A stretch of 64,000 bases of DNA from Gigaspora rosea (GCA_003550325.1 QKWP01000369.1:8730-72729), one strand, 5' to 3'. Shown: positions 22,817 through 34,103, counted from the first letter of the stretch. The notes: generated by a model from the sequence alone, not told the origin. A program made the numbers and translations.

Positions 22817-22844
22817 TTATAGGTCCTATTGTCGTTGCCAAAAC
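22817..22844 (-). other. Primer-binding site region
   Basis: On the minus strand, GTTTTGGCAACGACAATAGG follows the 5' LTR. It shares TTTGGCRACGACAATAGGAC with the PBS at 2852. Confidence 0.6.
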
Positions 22845-23234
22845 TGTAATATAGTAACTTTTAGGCAAAAAACTATATCACTTGACTTAATGTATAAAAG
22901 AGTAAGAAATGTGTATAATATAAAAGAAGTCAAAAAAAATAAATCCAAGATTAATAATACTAAAAGAATATTTCCAACCAAGTATTAAGAAGAATAATAA
23001 TTTAACAAGACTTGTAAACAACAACCAAAAATCAAGAACCTTTATGCGATGGATAAAGAATCAAAGAATATAAAGACGATGGTTTTATATTAAATAAGAT
23101 AATATTAGTTTATTAAATATAAAATTTTTAAGTACAAATAATTTTGTAAAGGAAAAGAATTAAAGAACAGAACCTGCCCTGCCTTGGGAGAAAAGGCAGG
23201 GTTTATATATTTGTAAAAACTTGGGATTTTCACA
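22845..23234 (-). repeat. 5' LTR
   Basis: 390 bp, uninterrupted, matching 10298-10818. It contains an inverted repeat GCCCTGCC..GGCAGGGT near 23176-23202 followed by TTTATATATTTG as read on plus. Promoter position cannot be fixed by eye. Confidence 0.88.
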
Positions 23235-23278
23235 ATATAATATTTTATTTTTAATTAAAAATGCTATTTTGACCAGGT

Positions 23279-23403
23279 TAAAATAACCCTCTTTTTAGAA
23301 TTTAGAGATAGTATATGCTAGGTTTTTATACTAAAAAACCCTAGCTGGCATTAATATAATTCCGGCCCACTCTAACTCTAAATTCTAAAAGGAGGGTTAT
23401 TTT
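23279..23403. mobile_element. Small foldback
   Basis: AAATAACCCTCTTTTTAGAA on the left pairs with TTCTAAAAGGAGGGTTATTT on the right; about 28-bp arms and a ~65-bp loop. It lies directly outside the gypsy 5' LTR. Confidence 0.65.
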
Positions 23404-24469
23404 GATCCAATATATTTTATTATAATAACCAACTCTAATATTACTATTGTGCAAATCTAACAATAACAATTTGGCAAAAAAAGACCTACCAATCCACTAA
23501 AAAATAACCAAGACAACATTAAAAAAATATTATGCACTAAAAAGACCAAAATTGATAAACTACCACCAAAGCTACAAAATTATATATGTGAAACTTTAGT
23601 AATAAAATGAAGAAAACACTACAGATCTCATTAATACTATTCACTAAAATAGACAGAATTATGCTAACAAAGTCTAATAAGCGAAAACTTTAAAAAAAAG
23701 TAAAAATTAATTACCAACTTATACCAACTAGAGCTAATAGACCAAAACTATGAAATTATAAATGCAAAACTCCAGCAACAAACCAAACAGATTCCACTAA
23801 TACCACTTACTGAAATTGCTAGAATTATGCTAACAAAGACTAATAAGTGAAAACTCTAGTAACAAAAACTAATTACTCAAAGAAAAAAGGGAAGGTTAGT
23901 TACTATGCTACTAACAAATAAAAACACTAGTAAGCTATAGTATTAAATAACAATATCTTTAATAGCAAAGCAAAATGGCAACTCCAATACTAGTAATAAT
24001 AATAAAACTCCAAAAATGGTAATACTAGTAAAATGATAAAGCTCCAAGAATAGTGACACCAATAAAGGTGATTACAATAATAGCTACTCTAGGAACAGTA
24101 GTACCAACAATGCAACTCATTGTATAGATCTAAAAAAATACGACAAAAAAATAAAAGAAACAATAATCGGTATTAGATGATATACTGTACATGGCCTGTA
24201 ATATAACTATCATGTAATGGGAATGACAATAACATATATTCAAAAAAGAAAATAATCTATGCCTAAAAAAAAATTTAGAAAGAAATTTTATTTTGATTTT
24301 TTTTTCAAATCCATATATATAGCACTCCTTATTTATTTTGACCAGTTCATAATTCTTATATATAATATTTCTTGTTTATCTTAACAGATTTGTGATTTAT
24401 TTAAAACAAAAATCTAATATGATAGCCATATTTCCAATTTAAAAGGATAAACAATACTAATTTTTTGAA
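23404..24469. other. Noncoding, with ~170-bp direct repeat
   Basis: No gene seen. A block containing AATTATGCTAACAAAG and CTAATAAG.GAAAACT occurs near 23650 and again near 23825. The rest is A-rich with repeated words like CTCCAGTAACAA. Confidence 0.45.
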
Positions 24470-24830
24470 GAAAGTAAGCTAAAACACACACTTTGTTAAA
24501 ATGTCAAAAGAGCCAAAGGAACAAAAAAAGTTTTGTAGCTAGTAAAAAAATATAGCTTCTATTAAAACTTAAACTTATATTTGAACTTGATAACAAAGAC
24601 TTAGAATCACTTTGTAACCAACTACTTTTTGATAGTTTTTGTGTTTTACTTTAGAAAGTCCTAACCAAAAACTTTTTTTCATTTTTTTTTTAGTTGCTTC
24701 AAAAAGAACTCTTATTTTCAAATACTTTAAAAAATGGGTTGTAGTAAAAGGTTGCATATTATCTAAAATTGGTCTTTTTGAAAAAGTTGGTTCAAATAAT
24801 CATTAAAAAGGATTCATTGTTTAGAAGTTG
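24470..24830 (-). repeat. Dispersed coding-like segment, copy A
   Basis: On the minus strand this matches 41000-41400 of the plus strand. In the shared frame both read like DN.QP.TT, then RVL.AT, then a Lys-rich stretch. Here about 60 codons are open from an ATG at 24757 to 24575. I do not recognise the protein. The other copy lies in a PIF-like element. Confidence 0.5.
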
Positions 24831-26477
24831 GTATTACTAACACAAATAAGTAAAACTACAATAAATATGCTTTATTAAAAACATTTCTAACCAATAAAAC
24901 CAAGCATATCAGAAATGTGTACTAGATTTGTGATGTAGCAAAATTTGTATAAAGTTTGTTAAAGTTAGAGTTAGGGTAAGATTTATGGATTAAAGAAGTA
25001 ATTTATATAGCAAAATTACCCAACAAAATCTTTTTGTTAGTGCACTAAAGGTAGTTAAGTTTTTTATAGGTTTTTGAGATTTTTGGCAAATGAATGTTTG
25101 TTTTTGAACCTTCCTGATCATGTTATATTATATTTGATTTTGAGATTTGATTTGTTGTTTAAGCAATCTGCACCATAAACCTAGCACACATTTCCAACAT
25201 GCTAGAGCCAATAAAATTAGTTATTAATTATTAACAAATACTATGCTATATTATAAGCTAGTTGGTCTCAATTGGGTTTATTTACAAATTATTTTTAATA
25301 GAGCAATAGAGTAATGCAAATGGAATTGTTTTCCATTCACCCCAATAGATAAATGTACCAACTCTGATCTTATTCTTAATGTTGTAAATATAGATTTCTA
25401 GTTAATTCTTTAAAACCCACTTATACTTTAATTTTTAACTTTAAAAAATATGCCCCAAAAAATTTTATTTTTTGGTACTTATTAATCTTATATATACTAT
25501 ATATATTTTATTTTAATCTGATTTTATTTTAATTTATCAAATGATTTTTTTTACTATTAACATATTATTAGAGTAATTTATTTTATCTTTTCCAAATATA
25601 TTTTTTACTCATACATTAAATCAAGTAATTTAATATTAAATTTTAGTTTAATTTACAATATAATCCAAAGTTATCTCTTGAGTTATTCTAGTGCAGTTTT
25701 CATATTTTATATTTTATATTTTCTATTTCTTTTATTATAAATATTCTTAATATTACAATTTGAAAACTTACAGTTTTTTTTTCTGTCGCTATGTATATTA
25801 TATAAAAAATAAATTAAAAATATCTTTCTAATCAAGATTGATTTGTATAAACATTATTAATATCCAATTATCAAGTTTCTCAATGTCTTTTATTGTGGTA
25901 TTCGTGACATATAATCAATATAGTCATACACAATCATTACGTGTTATAGTTTCCTTTTTAATTTCACCTGACTCATTGCGTGTAGTAATACCCAACGAAA
26001 AATAGGACTCTAAAATTTAATTCGTACTTGTTCGTTTTGTGTGCTTCGCCATTGATATAGACAGTCCTCTCTCGTAATAGATATGATAGTGTACGATCGA
26101 CTTAAGTGTTCGGATTCAATAATCGTAGCGCGTAAATAAAACTTTATCACACGCAATAACGGATGTTTTTGCTCTTTTTACACCTGTACCAACCAGACAA
26201 TTGAAGATCTTGCTGATCATTTGAATCAACTATTCAAGGTGCTTGATGCATTTTTATTGTGTAAGAGTACATTTAAAAAAAAAAACGAAAACCACACAAG
26301 CTGCACTTAGCTGTATGAATTTCGTTGATTGGCCAATCAAAAAACTAAACATTACAATTAAGAAACGGAAAATTCATCATAATCAAAACTTGTTCGTCTT
26401 CAAGCATTAATGTCCAAGGGATTCCACCCAAAATACGTTGAAGCTAGTTATAAACTAATCTAACATTCGACTTTAAA
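24831..26477. other. Noncoding region 3' of MATH-BTB gene
   Basis: No open frame or repeat pair supported. From 26470 leftwards is the 3' side of the minus-strand gene; no clear AATAAA directly after its stop codon, so the transcript end is unplaced. 25900-26200 is less AT-rich and could hold a relic I cannot read. Confidence 0.4.
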
Positions 26478-27782
26478 CTATTTTCGATAAGATTCATGAA
26501 CCCCAAAAATCTTCGCTGCTATTAATTCTTCAATCCATTCAACATTCCCACACGCAACAACTCGTTGCATATTATCAGTATTTTTTAGTTCCTCCCACCT
26601 TGTCACTACAAACCCCATTGCTGCAGATTTTAGACACATATCACCCATCTGCCATCCAAGTAATAAAATCTCATCCCAATTGTCACTATTTACATCTTCT
26701 GCGATTCGATTGGCAAGTATTTTCCCTAATGTTTCTAGGCCCAACATATCAGCCTTCATATAGGCAGCTTTCAGACAATCTAATTCAAGATTTTCTTCCA
26801 GTTTTCCTGTGTATAAATAATACATTATACAACGAAAGATTTCGTATTCGACCTCCTTAATAGGAATAACCTTGCTTCGACCTTCAACCCATTGTCCACT
26901 TAGCAAAGATTCAAAGTATTTCGACTGTGCAGCCAGAATTATTCGATGTGCTTTGATACGAGCTCCACATGGAAAAGAGAATTCTACATCACAGAAACGT
27001 TCATCATCAAAGTATTTTGGAATTTGAGTGGCCAGAGGAAATTCACCATGTTGTACTTCCGTTACAGCAGCCATAATTGCAGTATTTTCTTCATTCGTTA
27101 TTCGCACTCGAACTATCAAGTCAAACTTGCTGTTTGGATCAGGATATATTTCAGACAATTTCAAGAATTGTCGACGACCAAATACTTGGTCAGATCCAAA
27201 ACCGAATCTCGTCTTTGAAAACTTTTCATTCTTGAGTAATATAGGGGTTGGTACCATTGAAGAGGACGAGGCAATTGATGATTCTAACCGATAAACTTCG
27301 AAAGCATAAGTTCTTTCTCTCCCTAATGAATTTCCATCCCTCTCGTGATCGGTTGGAATAGCTTTGAGAAACAAGCCTAGATAATTCTTGTCAGCTTGAG
27401 AGACACCATTTGGATACATGCACATTCTCCAAAGGTAATCGGAGGTGTAGGTATCTCCAATCGACGAAATCTTATTTGATTGTGGGTGATTTGGCTCAAC
27501 AAAACTGTCACTGTAGAACCATCTACCTGTTGGATAAAGATCAGCTACTTCATGATAATCTCTTACAGTCCAAGTAAACGTGAATTGATCATGAGTAGGA
27601 AGCTTTGTATTTTGCTGAGGCTGTTCAGAAGCATGCCTATTAGGCTGAAAAAGCCATTTCATACTCATATCTTCTCTTTTTTTTTTCTGGCGTTGAGGTG
27701 GAATTTTGGTTTGTTGGAAGGTAGAAATCGTAGAATTTGAAGTATATATGTCCGGTATAAGCTGTTGATCGTACGAGCCCAT
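26478..27782 (-). CDS. MATH-BTB domain protein (SPOP-like)
   Basis: 434 aa, single exon, the only intact host-type gene here. Residues about 65-231 form a MATH domain (FTFTWTVRDY, then a FDLIVRVRI end), which binds substrates. About 256-358 is a BTB/POZ domain (FCDVEF, IKAHRIILAAQSKYFESLL, YYLYTGKL), which dimerises and binds cullin-3. About 359-434 is a BACK-like helical tail. Proteins of this layout act as adaptors of CUL3 ubiquitin ligases; that role is inferred from the family. The start is ATG at 27780-27782 in a good context (AACAATGG); the open frame runs a little further upstream without an ATG. BTB genes are greatly expanded in AM fungi. Base composition is less AT-rich than the flanks. 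No intron signature seen. Confidence 0.88.
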   Translation of the reverse strand: MGSYDQQLIPDIYTSNSTISTFQQTKIPPQRQKKKREDMSMKWLFQPNRHASEQPQQNTKLPTHDQFTFTWTVRDYHEVADLYPTGRWFYSDSFVEPNHPQSNKISSIGDTYTSDYLWRMCMYPNGVSQADKNYLGLFLKAIPTDHERDGNSLGRERTYAFEVYRLESSIASSSSMVPTPILLKNEKFSKTRFGFGSDQVFGRRQFLKLSEIYPDPNSKFDLIVRVRITNEENTAIMAAVTEVQHGEFPLATQIPKYFDDERFCDVEFSFPCGARIKAHRIILAAQSKYFESLLSGQWVEGRSKVIPIKEVEYEIFRCIMYYLYTGKLEENLELDCLKAAYMKADMLGLETLGKILANRIAEDVNSDNWDEILLLGWQMGDMCLKSAAMGFVVTRWEELKNTDNMQRVVACGNVEWIEELIAAKIFGVHESYRK

Positions 27783-28843
27783 TGTTAGTCTTTTTGAAAT
27801 CTCTTGAAGTATGGACAAGTAAGAGTCGTTGCACTTAAATAAAAAAGCAACTACTTAAATACTGATACCGGAAGGTCTGTTTATACTATTTGTTGTTACG
27901 CTTGATTCCTTCTAGAGAGAATTTTTGAGCAATAAAGTGTATAAAATGTATATTTATATTTATACACTCTCAGAATTATATTTATGGTGATGATAGCTTA
28001 GTATGCAGCGAGAGAAGGGCATTACAGCAGTGTTATCGTATCACAGTGTCAGAAATTTCTTAACTTGTCAAAATTTTGATATTTCAGAATTTTTTTTGTT
28101 ATTGTTTAATTAATCTACGATTTTTATTTATTATTTTAATGATTTTTTTTAAAAAAAAACATTTACGCTCACAACGGTAACAGTAATTTTGTCAATGGAA
28201 CGTGTTACACAAAAAAGAAATATTAGTAACTCAAGAAAAACTCCCTAATTTTCGATTATAAAAGTATAAGTATGTTGGACCGTAGGGATTGTACTCGGGT
28301 AGAAATTACCCGAATAACCCAGGTAATTTAATAATATCCGTGTAGGAATTTTATTGCAAAAAAGGTTAGAAGTTTTAAGAACTTAATTGATTAAAATACG
28401 TTCTCTATTTGAGAACAAAGAGCATTAAAAAATGTTCTTGCAAGAACAAATAATTTCATACACTCCCCTCACCGGATTTTTAATATCACGAAGATCTAAC
28501 CTGATTTGTTGATGATCGTAGTTACATATAAAACCAATTTTTTTTATATGCGAATCAGTTTTTATCATTAAATTATTATATGGTGATGAATTCTTGAACC
28601 CTTTAAAAATTTTTTTATAAAAATTTAATCCTATATGCTTTAGAACTCAGAGAACAACTTTAATTAAGTCACTAATTAGTGTTAACAATACAGTTGTTCC
28701 AGAATTGCAGTCTTGGATATTACCAAATTTGGGGATTGCTAAAGCGGGGTAAATTACGTGCTACAGTGTTTTTCCTTTAACATTAGAATATAAAAAAAAT
28801 AAAATTTTATATTAAATTGCAAAAACTTGCAAATATTGTATAT
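27783..28843. other. 5' region of MATH-BTB gene and AT-rich spacer
   Basis: The promoter of the minus-strand gene must lie here. I see no certain TATA or initiator because the DNA is AT-rich throughout. At 27940-27975 TGTATAAAATGTATATTTAT could serve but is unproven. At 28290-28320 there is a small inverted repeat CGGGTAGAAATTACCCG. No other gene. Confidence 0.4.
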
Positions 28844-30447
28844 ATATATATATTTTTTTTAATATTAGGGGTAGCTCCTGCTCCAAACTTTATTAATATT
28901 TAAGTAGATTGACATATAATAGTGCCATAAGTACATACATATTATATACAAGTATTAAGACTAGGACTTCAGGCTATAAACCTTTTATCCATGGCTAAAA
29001 CCCACCAGAACCTTCTATATTCCCATGAATATAGTTGATCTGGATTTGTATGTTTTTTTTCAACCAACAATTAATGTCCACATGTCTGCCACTTTGCTCA
29101 CATTTCCTAATATCATCACTTCCAATTTGGTGTGTATTGTCAGGTAGGCGCTTTATGCTTCCAAGTTGGTGTACCTGAAATCTGGTGACCCAGAAAATCC
29201 CTTACTAGTGTACTTCTTGGGGGTTCATATCTCAAGCCATGCAGCTGCCTTTACCTCATTGAGTAAGTATCTCAAGCCTGCATGCTGTCGCAACCAGCTG
29301 GTTTCCTGCGACTTGAGGACCTAGGATTTAATATTCCGAATTTGGAAATGTGCGAACAACTGTACTTCCCGCTATGGTGGCGAGGTCTCTGGGCATATTT
29401 TACAAATGCTTCCAGTACCAAATATTGAGGTCGTCTAAAGCGGAGCAGAATCACATGATATCTGGCCAATCAAATTATCAAATTTTGATAATTTTTGGCG
29501 AAGCAAACATGAAAGAGAAGCGAAAACCTTAAAAAATACAAAAAACGGTAGTCTAAACCTATCTTGGTATGTTAATTAAAAATGTCAGGAAGGCAATTTT
29601 GCTTATATATTACAATTCAAAACCTATATAACTCTAATTTAAAATAACTCTAACCCTAAAGTTAATTCGATAAAATATTTTATAAGAATCTATTCTGCTT
29701 TAGACATTCCTCAAATATAGTTGGATACAGTAGTATCATGAGGCTAGGAAGAACCCGATTCACCACTGTATGCACTTATACCAGTATATGCTAGTTCCAG
29801 ATTTTCTTAGTGTCTGAAGACTCCTATATGGGTATGCCCAGAGCTCCATTGGGTCTTGATACATGCACGCCTCCGTACTTCCACTTCTTATTGGCCAATC
29901 AGTTTCGTCTGCCCTTGCAAAGTTCACTAAACACTAGTACCTAGTCAGTCACTCTTTGGATCCTTTTCCCCAGTCATTTCAAACTACCAATACAGTTGGC
30001 TCGAAAGGATCGGTCTACCAGACTTTAAGTACCTAAGTTCTTCTTCCTTTCCTTGGTTTATACTTTTATAATACATGCTCTTTTTTTCCGGTGTAACTCC
30101 GGTGACCAGGTTGGTGGGCCCTCTTTGCCATAGGTATAGGGGCTCTTATCTGTCCAGTTTTCCCGGTCAGTCACTACTGAGATCCAGCTACCTCTCCATT
30201 TAAAACTTGCCAAACTGGTTTCAATTGTTTGGTATCTTGAATTTGTCATTTGTGTAACTTACACAACTACACCGAAGTTCCCATTCAAGATGGTAGTACC
30301 AAGGTTACAGATAATATACCCAACTGATCGATGAACAAATGTTACCGTAATATAGGCCTATTTTCCAATTTGTCTCCAGTGGAATTTGAACTCTAGACCT
30401 GCTGCTTGGGGGTGACAACCAGACAGCTTTTCTATATCGACACATTC
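28844..30447 (-). mobile_element. Long tRNA-headed SINE-like retroposon
   Basis: Minus strand. The 5' end (30447 leftwards) carries a tRNA-like head with B box AGAGTTCAAATTCC and the block TTGTCACCCCCAAG, both shared with the retroposon at 13693; ATTACGGTAAC is shared further in. The 3' end is an A-rich/TA-rich tail at 28844-28860. A perfect 14-bp duplication CAAATATTGTATAT flanks it (28830-28843, 30448-30461). 1.6 kb without a protein I can recognise. GC is above the surroundings. Confidence 0.82.
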
Positions 30448-30509
30448 CAAATATTGTATATTTAATAATTTAAAATATTATGTAATAATAATAAGAAGTT
30501 TGCTATTTA

Positions 30510-30620
30510 TTGTCAGTGGTGATCATCACTAGTAACACAAACTATATAGTACATATGTTTATTGCCAATGATCATCACCAGTGTAATACAAACTATATAG
30601 TACATATCAATATTGAATAT
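30510..30620 (+). repeat. Two ~55-bp tandem units
   Basis: AATACAAACTATATAGTACATAT occurs twice in near-identical form with a GATCATCACYAGTG block before each. A diverged relative of this array lies at 37860-37990. No gene. Confidence 0.6.
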
Positions 30621-30642
30621 ATTGATATTTGTATGTACATAA

Positions 30643-31847
30643 GGGGCTTCCAGAAATTATGTAATATTTTGTTACTAATAAATTTCAAAATTTTACCCCA
30701 CCCACCCACACTTGATACTCTATTAGCCAATCAAATTTTATATTTTTTAAAAAATTTATTTATGTTTTAATTTATAAAATTGACAATAACTATTGCTTTA
30801 CTGGACCAATTTAGATGATTTAACTACTAAAATGTTCGTCATGCTGAGATGATTCCAACAAGCCCAAAATTGTTAAAATCTAATCACAGGGTCCCATGAT
30901 CATTCAACTTTTGTGCAATTTTAATAGTGATTTTTTAGAATCACTAAGTAAATTTCTTTAATATTGAATAACTTTTGATCCACTAGCCCGTTTTGAAAGA
31001 TGGCTAAAGCCATGTACCCACGTAATTTTTTGAAATTTTAGTTAAAATTTGTATTAGAATCTGTTTAGCATTAGGGTCAGGGTTAGGGTTAGAACCAATA
31101 TTGGTAAAATTACCTTCCTGGCATTTTTTATTAATGGCCCAAGATAGGTTTAGAATGCCGTTTTTATATTCTTGCGTTTTTTTTGTTTTTTGACTTCTTC
31201 GGGCTGATCTGTGTAAACAAAATTTTGCGACTCTGTTTGGTTGATTTATACGAAAATGTCATATGGGTACATGGCTTTAGATGACCCCCATTTTGGATGA
31301 TTTAACTACCAAAATGTTTGTCTTAGTAAAACAATTTTAACAAGTCCAAAATTGCTAAATTTTAATCACAGGATCCCAAAATCAATAAAGATTTGTATTG
31401 TTAGACAAGCAATAAAATCTTTATCGATCTTGGAATCCTGTAATTGGGATTTAGCAATTTTGGGCTTGTTAGAATCGTCTCACTGAAACAAACATTTTGG
31501 TAGTTAAATCATTCAAAACGGGCCAGTGGATCAAAAGTTATTCAATATTAAAGAAATTTACTTAGTGATTCTAAAAAATCACTATTAAAATTAAAAAAAG
31601 TTGAATGATCTTGGGACCCTGTAATTAAATTTTACAATTTTGGGCTTATTAGAATCGTCTTAGCGAGATGAACATTTTGGTAGTTAAATCATCTAAATTG
31701 GTCCAGTAGATCAATAGTTATTGATAATTTTCTAATTTTATACTTTGGCCAGAATTATAAAAATTTGACCAAAAATTATAATTATAACCTGATATTTTTG
31801 GGACCCCACCCACCCACCAAAAAATCACGTAATTTCTGGAAGCCCCC
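30643..31847. mobile_element. PIF-like foldback element, 1.2 kb
   Basis: Ends GGGGCTTCCAGAAATTATGT and, inverted, GGGGGCTTCCAGAAATTACG, flanked by TAA (30640-30642, 31848-31850). Both arms are long reverse complements and contain the recurrent block GATGATTTAACTACYAAAAT four times in two orientations. An inner element (31004-31280) interrupts one arm. No coding frame. Confidence 0.82.
31004..31280. mobile_element. Nested TIR element
   Basis: Ends CTAAAGCCATGTACCCA and, inverted, CTAAAGCCATGTACCCATAT. The interior has GGGTCAGGGTTAGGGTTAG and a segment CCAAGATAGGTTTAGA that also occurs inverted near 29560. Target duplication not resolved. Confidence 0.65.
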
Positions 31848-31917
31848 TAATGACCAATAATATTACATACTAATAATACATGATACATTCTAGTACAGAT
31901 TACATGATCATAATTGC

Positions 31918-32202
31918 TAGGGTTCCGCAATTGGATTTGATCTTCAAATTTTGAATCAAATATTTGATCAAATTCAAATTCAAATTTGACTATATTTGAT
32001 TTGATCAAATTCAAATCTGGCCAAATTTGATTTGATTTGACAAATATTTGATCTGATTTGAAAATTACTATTAAAAATTCAAATTCAAATCAAATTCAAA
32101 TCCAAATATTTGAATCAAATCAAATTCAAATCAGGGTCAATTTGATTTGATCAAATTCAAATTGACCCAATATTTGATTTGATTTGAATTTGAGGAACCC
32201 TA
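31918..32202. mobile_element. hAT-like MITE built of TTTGATTTGATC words
   Basis: 285 bp. Ends TAGGGTTCCGCAA and, inverted, TAGGGTTCCTCAA. Perfect 8-bp duplication ATAATTGC (31910-31917, 32203-32210). Almost the whole interior is made of AAATCAAATTCAAAT and its complement, so it folds on itself. A sister copy is at 37449-37734. Confidence 0.9.
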
Positions 32203-32210
32203 ATAATTGC

Positions 32211-32410
32211 TAAACTAATCTAACCCTAACTCTAACCCTAATTCTAACCCTATTCATTAACTAATCTAACTCTAACCCTATTTGCAAACCTAACTAAATC
32301 TAATTCTAATTCTATTCGCAAACTCTATTAATTAATTAACCAACTAACTAAACTAGCCAACTCTAACTCTATCTGCTAACTAACTATAACTAACTAGCCA
32401 AATCCTATCT
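32211..32410 (+). repeat. Degenerate CTAACCCTAA-type repeat
   Basis: Irregular runs of CTAACC, CTAACTCTAAC and CTAATTCTAA over 200 bp. They resemble telomere-type sequence but are mutated and interstitial. No gene. Confidence 0.65.
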
Positions 32411-32440
32411 ATTGTTTGTAGATTTTTTTGTTTCTTAACG

Positions 32441-32720
32441 CTAGAATTTTTTAAGGATTGGAACTGCCTAAAAATTTCTTAAAACTTTTATACAGTTAAA
32501 TGGTTTCAATTTCTATTAAAACAAATTCTAGGTCAGAACGCATTGTGATTAGGCCAGTATTAAACAATTGTCTTCGATTATTAGTAATACTGGAATTTTT
32601 TAGGAATTGGAACTGCCTAAAAATTTCTTAAACTTTTATATAGTTAAACGGTTTCAATTCCTATTGAAACAAAATTCCAGACCAGAATGCATTGGGGTTA
32701 GGCCAGTATTAAACAATACT
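32441..32720 (+). repeat. Two tandem foldback units (~147 bp apart)
   Basis: Each unit has GGAACTGCCTAAAAATTTCTT followed by GGTTTCAATT and AGGCCAGTATTAAACAAT. Each is also a hairpin: CTAGAATTTTTTAAGG pairs loosely with the far end, and CTGGAATTTT likewise in unit 2. No gene. Confidence 0.7.
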
Positions 32721-32961
32721 TTATATACCAACTCTAAATTTGTGTAATAAAAATAGCTAAATTGCTATACTAGCCAGAATCAATGCTTAGCAGAAATTTT
32801 ACAAATCTATAAATTCTTTCATTTAAAAAATTTCTGCTAATCATCAGCCTAGTTTAGTACAAGAATTCAGATACCTCTTATTAGCTTTTATAATAACTTT
32901 AAATTAGGCCGGCATTTGGTTCTAGAAAAGCATTTTGCAATAAAATGGTAATAGACTTTGC
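32721..32961. other. AT-rich spacer
   Basis: Nothing supported apart from AGAAATTTTACAAATCT..AAAATTTCTGCT, a weak inverted repeat near 32790-32840. Confidence 0.35.
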
Positions 32962-32977
32962 AATTACATTTAGTATT

Positions 32978-34103
32978 TTTTTTTTTTTTTAATTTCGGCA
33001 ACCATGCCAGTACTTTATTAGGTTTATATAATTAACACTAAGGTTTTATACAAGTTACAGCTAATGCCTACCTAAATTTTAAATACTGACTAACCCGGCT
33101 CTTTGTGACTAACGTCCAAATTACCCATGTTGAATCTGCTATAGTAAACTTTAACTCCATATTAAAAGTTTTGTACGAGGGAATTTAATATATCACTGTT
33201 TGGTGTTTACGTCCTAACTTATCATGATTGTCTACTTTTTTCCTAAACTTTCTTCTTCAAGCTTCTCGAGCAGAAGGATTCGAAATTCCAACTAACTAAG
33301 AAAAATAAAACATATCAAGAAAATAAAAGGGGAAATAAAAAAGAGGGGTAATACTAAACTATACGAAATTTAAAATAAATGAAAAGAAAAACTGAAGAAA
33401 AAGGCAGAAAAAAAGAAACAATCTATGATAAGTACACTATTATAGCCCGTGCTAGGCATAAACAAAAACTATATAACAACTGCAACAATTGTATATCTCT
33501 ATTGTAAAGCTTCGCTTTGAAATTACTAAACCCTTTCGACTAAACATTTCATCTTCGAATATCTCTTTAACCATAGACATAAGAACCTTGTCATGTAGAG
33601 TAGCGAAGTGTTGTCCAAAACAAACACGTGGTTGCATTCTACTGAGTTCGTCTGAAAATGGAAACTTTATACAATGTCGATCTTTTACTGGGGGTAAGCT
33701 AAATCGCCCACTTTTTCAAAAAAATTTGGAGAAAAAAGGGAGTGGAGCGAAAGCGAAAAAGGAGTCACTTGTATCAAACTTGAAGGAGAGTAAGTCCAGA
33801 AAACACATTTTCTTGTTATTCCCACTGTTTTATCACAGGATACTTCGTCAACAGAGAGAAACTCATATCCCCACCAAAATTTTTCGTACAAGGGCACCAC
33901 CTTCTGCCAGTTATCTTGTAAGAAGACGCTTCTGGTTTGCATGCCAAATATACAAAGGAGTCCTCCAACACGATTGACCTTTGTAAGAACCGTATTTCTG
34001 TGTTATTCTACTATACTTTATGTATAGGCAACTCTCTAACAAAAAAAATTTTTGTTTTCTTTCGGTGGGAAAATTTGGTCCAAGTGATCGTCGAAAAGAG
34101 TTT
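32978..34103 (-). pseudogene. Processed retrocopy, possibly of a P450 mRNA
   Basis: Minus strand. A 16-bp perfect duplication AATTACATTTAGTATT flanks it (32962-32977, 34104-34119). A 13-nt poly(A) ends it at 32978, and AATAAA stands ~24 nt before that (33014-33019). So a polyadenylated RNA was reverse transcribed and inserted by LINE-type machinery. Near 33450-33650 a frame reads MQPRVCFGQHFATLHDKV then KRSFTIEI, like the heme-Cys region and C-terminus of cytochrome P450 (RxCxGxxFA). The usual F and G before the Cys are absent and upstream frames are broken. P450 identity is tentative; the retrocopy structure is firm. Confidence 0.75.

Larger units (their letters stand above)
10298..23234 (-). 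mobile_element. Ty3/gypsy LTR retrotransposon, inactive
   Basis: 12.9 kb element bounded by related LTRs (10298-10818 and 22845-23234). On the minus strand the order is 5' LTR, PBS, gag with zinc knuckle, aspartic protease, reverse transcriptase, RNase H, integrase with GPY/F end, then a third open frame. Protease-RT-RH-IN order defines Ty3/gypsy. Flanking ATAT on both sides suits a 4-bp duplication. gag-pol has many stops, the RT YxDD and the integrase Glu are changed, and at least five other elements are inserted (10371, 13693, 17761, 19982, 20319). A further ~1.7 kb of unexplained DNA lies between the third frame and the 3' LTR. Confidence 0.9.

Noticed and set aside
26600..27740. Plus-strand frames opposite the MATH-BTB gene
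   Set aside because: Shadows of the coding strand; no domain.
27783..27818. Upstream extension of the MATH-BTB frame by 12 codons
   Set aside because: It begins with TTG; the ATG at 27780-27782 has a better context.
30510..30620. Possible CRISPR-like array
   Set aside because: Only two units, spacers not distinct, eukaryotic context.
33489..33977. 162-codon plus-strand frame
   Set aside because: The poly(A), AATAAA and P450-like words put the coding strand of this retrocopy on minus; the plus frame has no domain.
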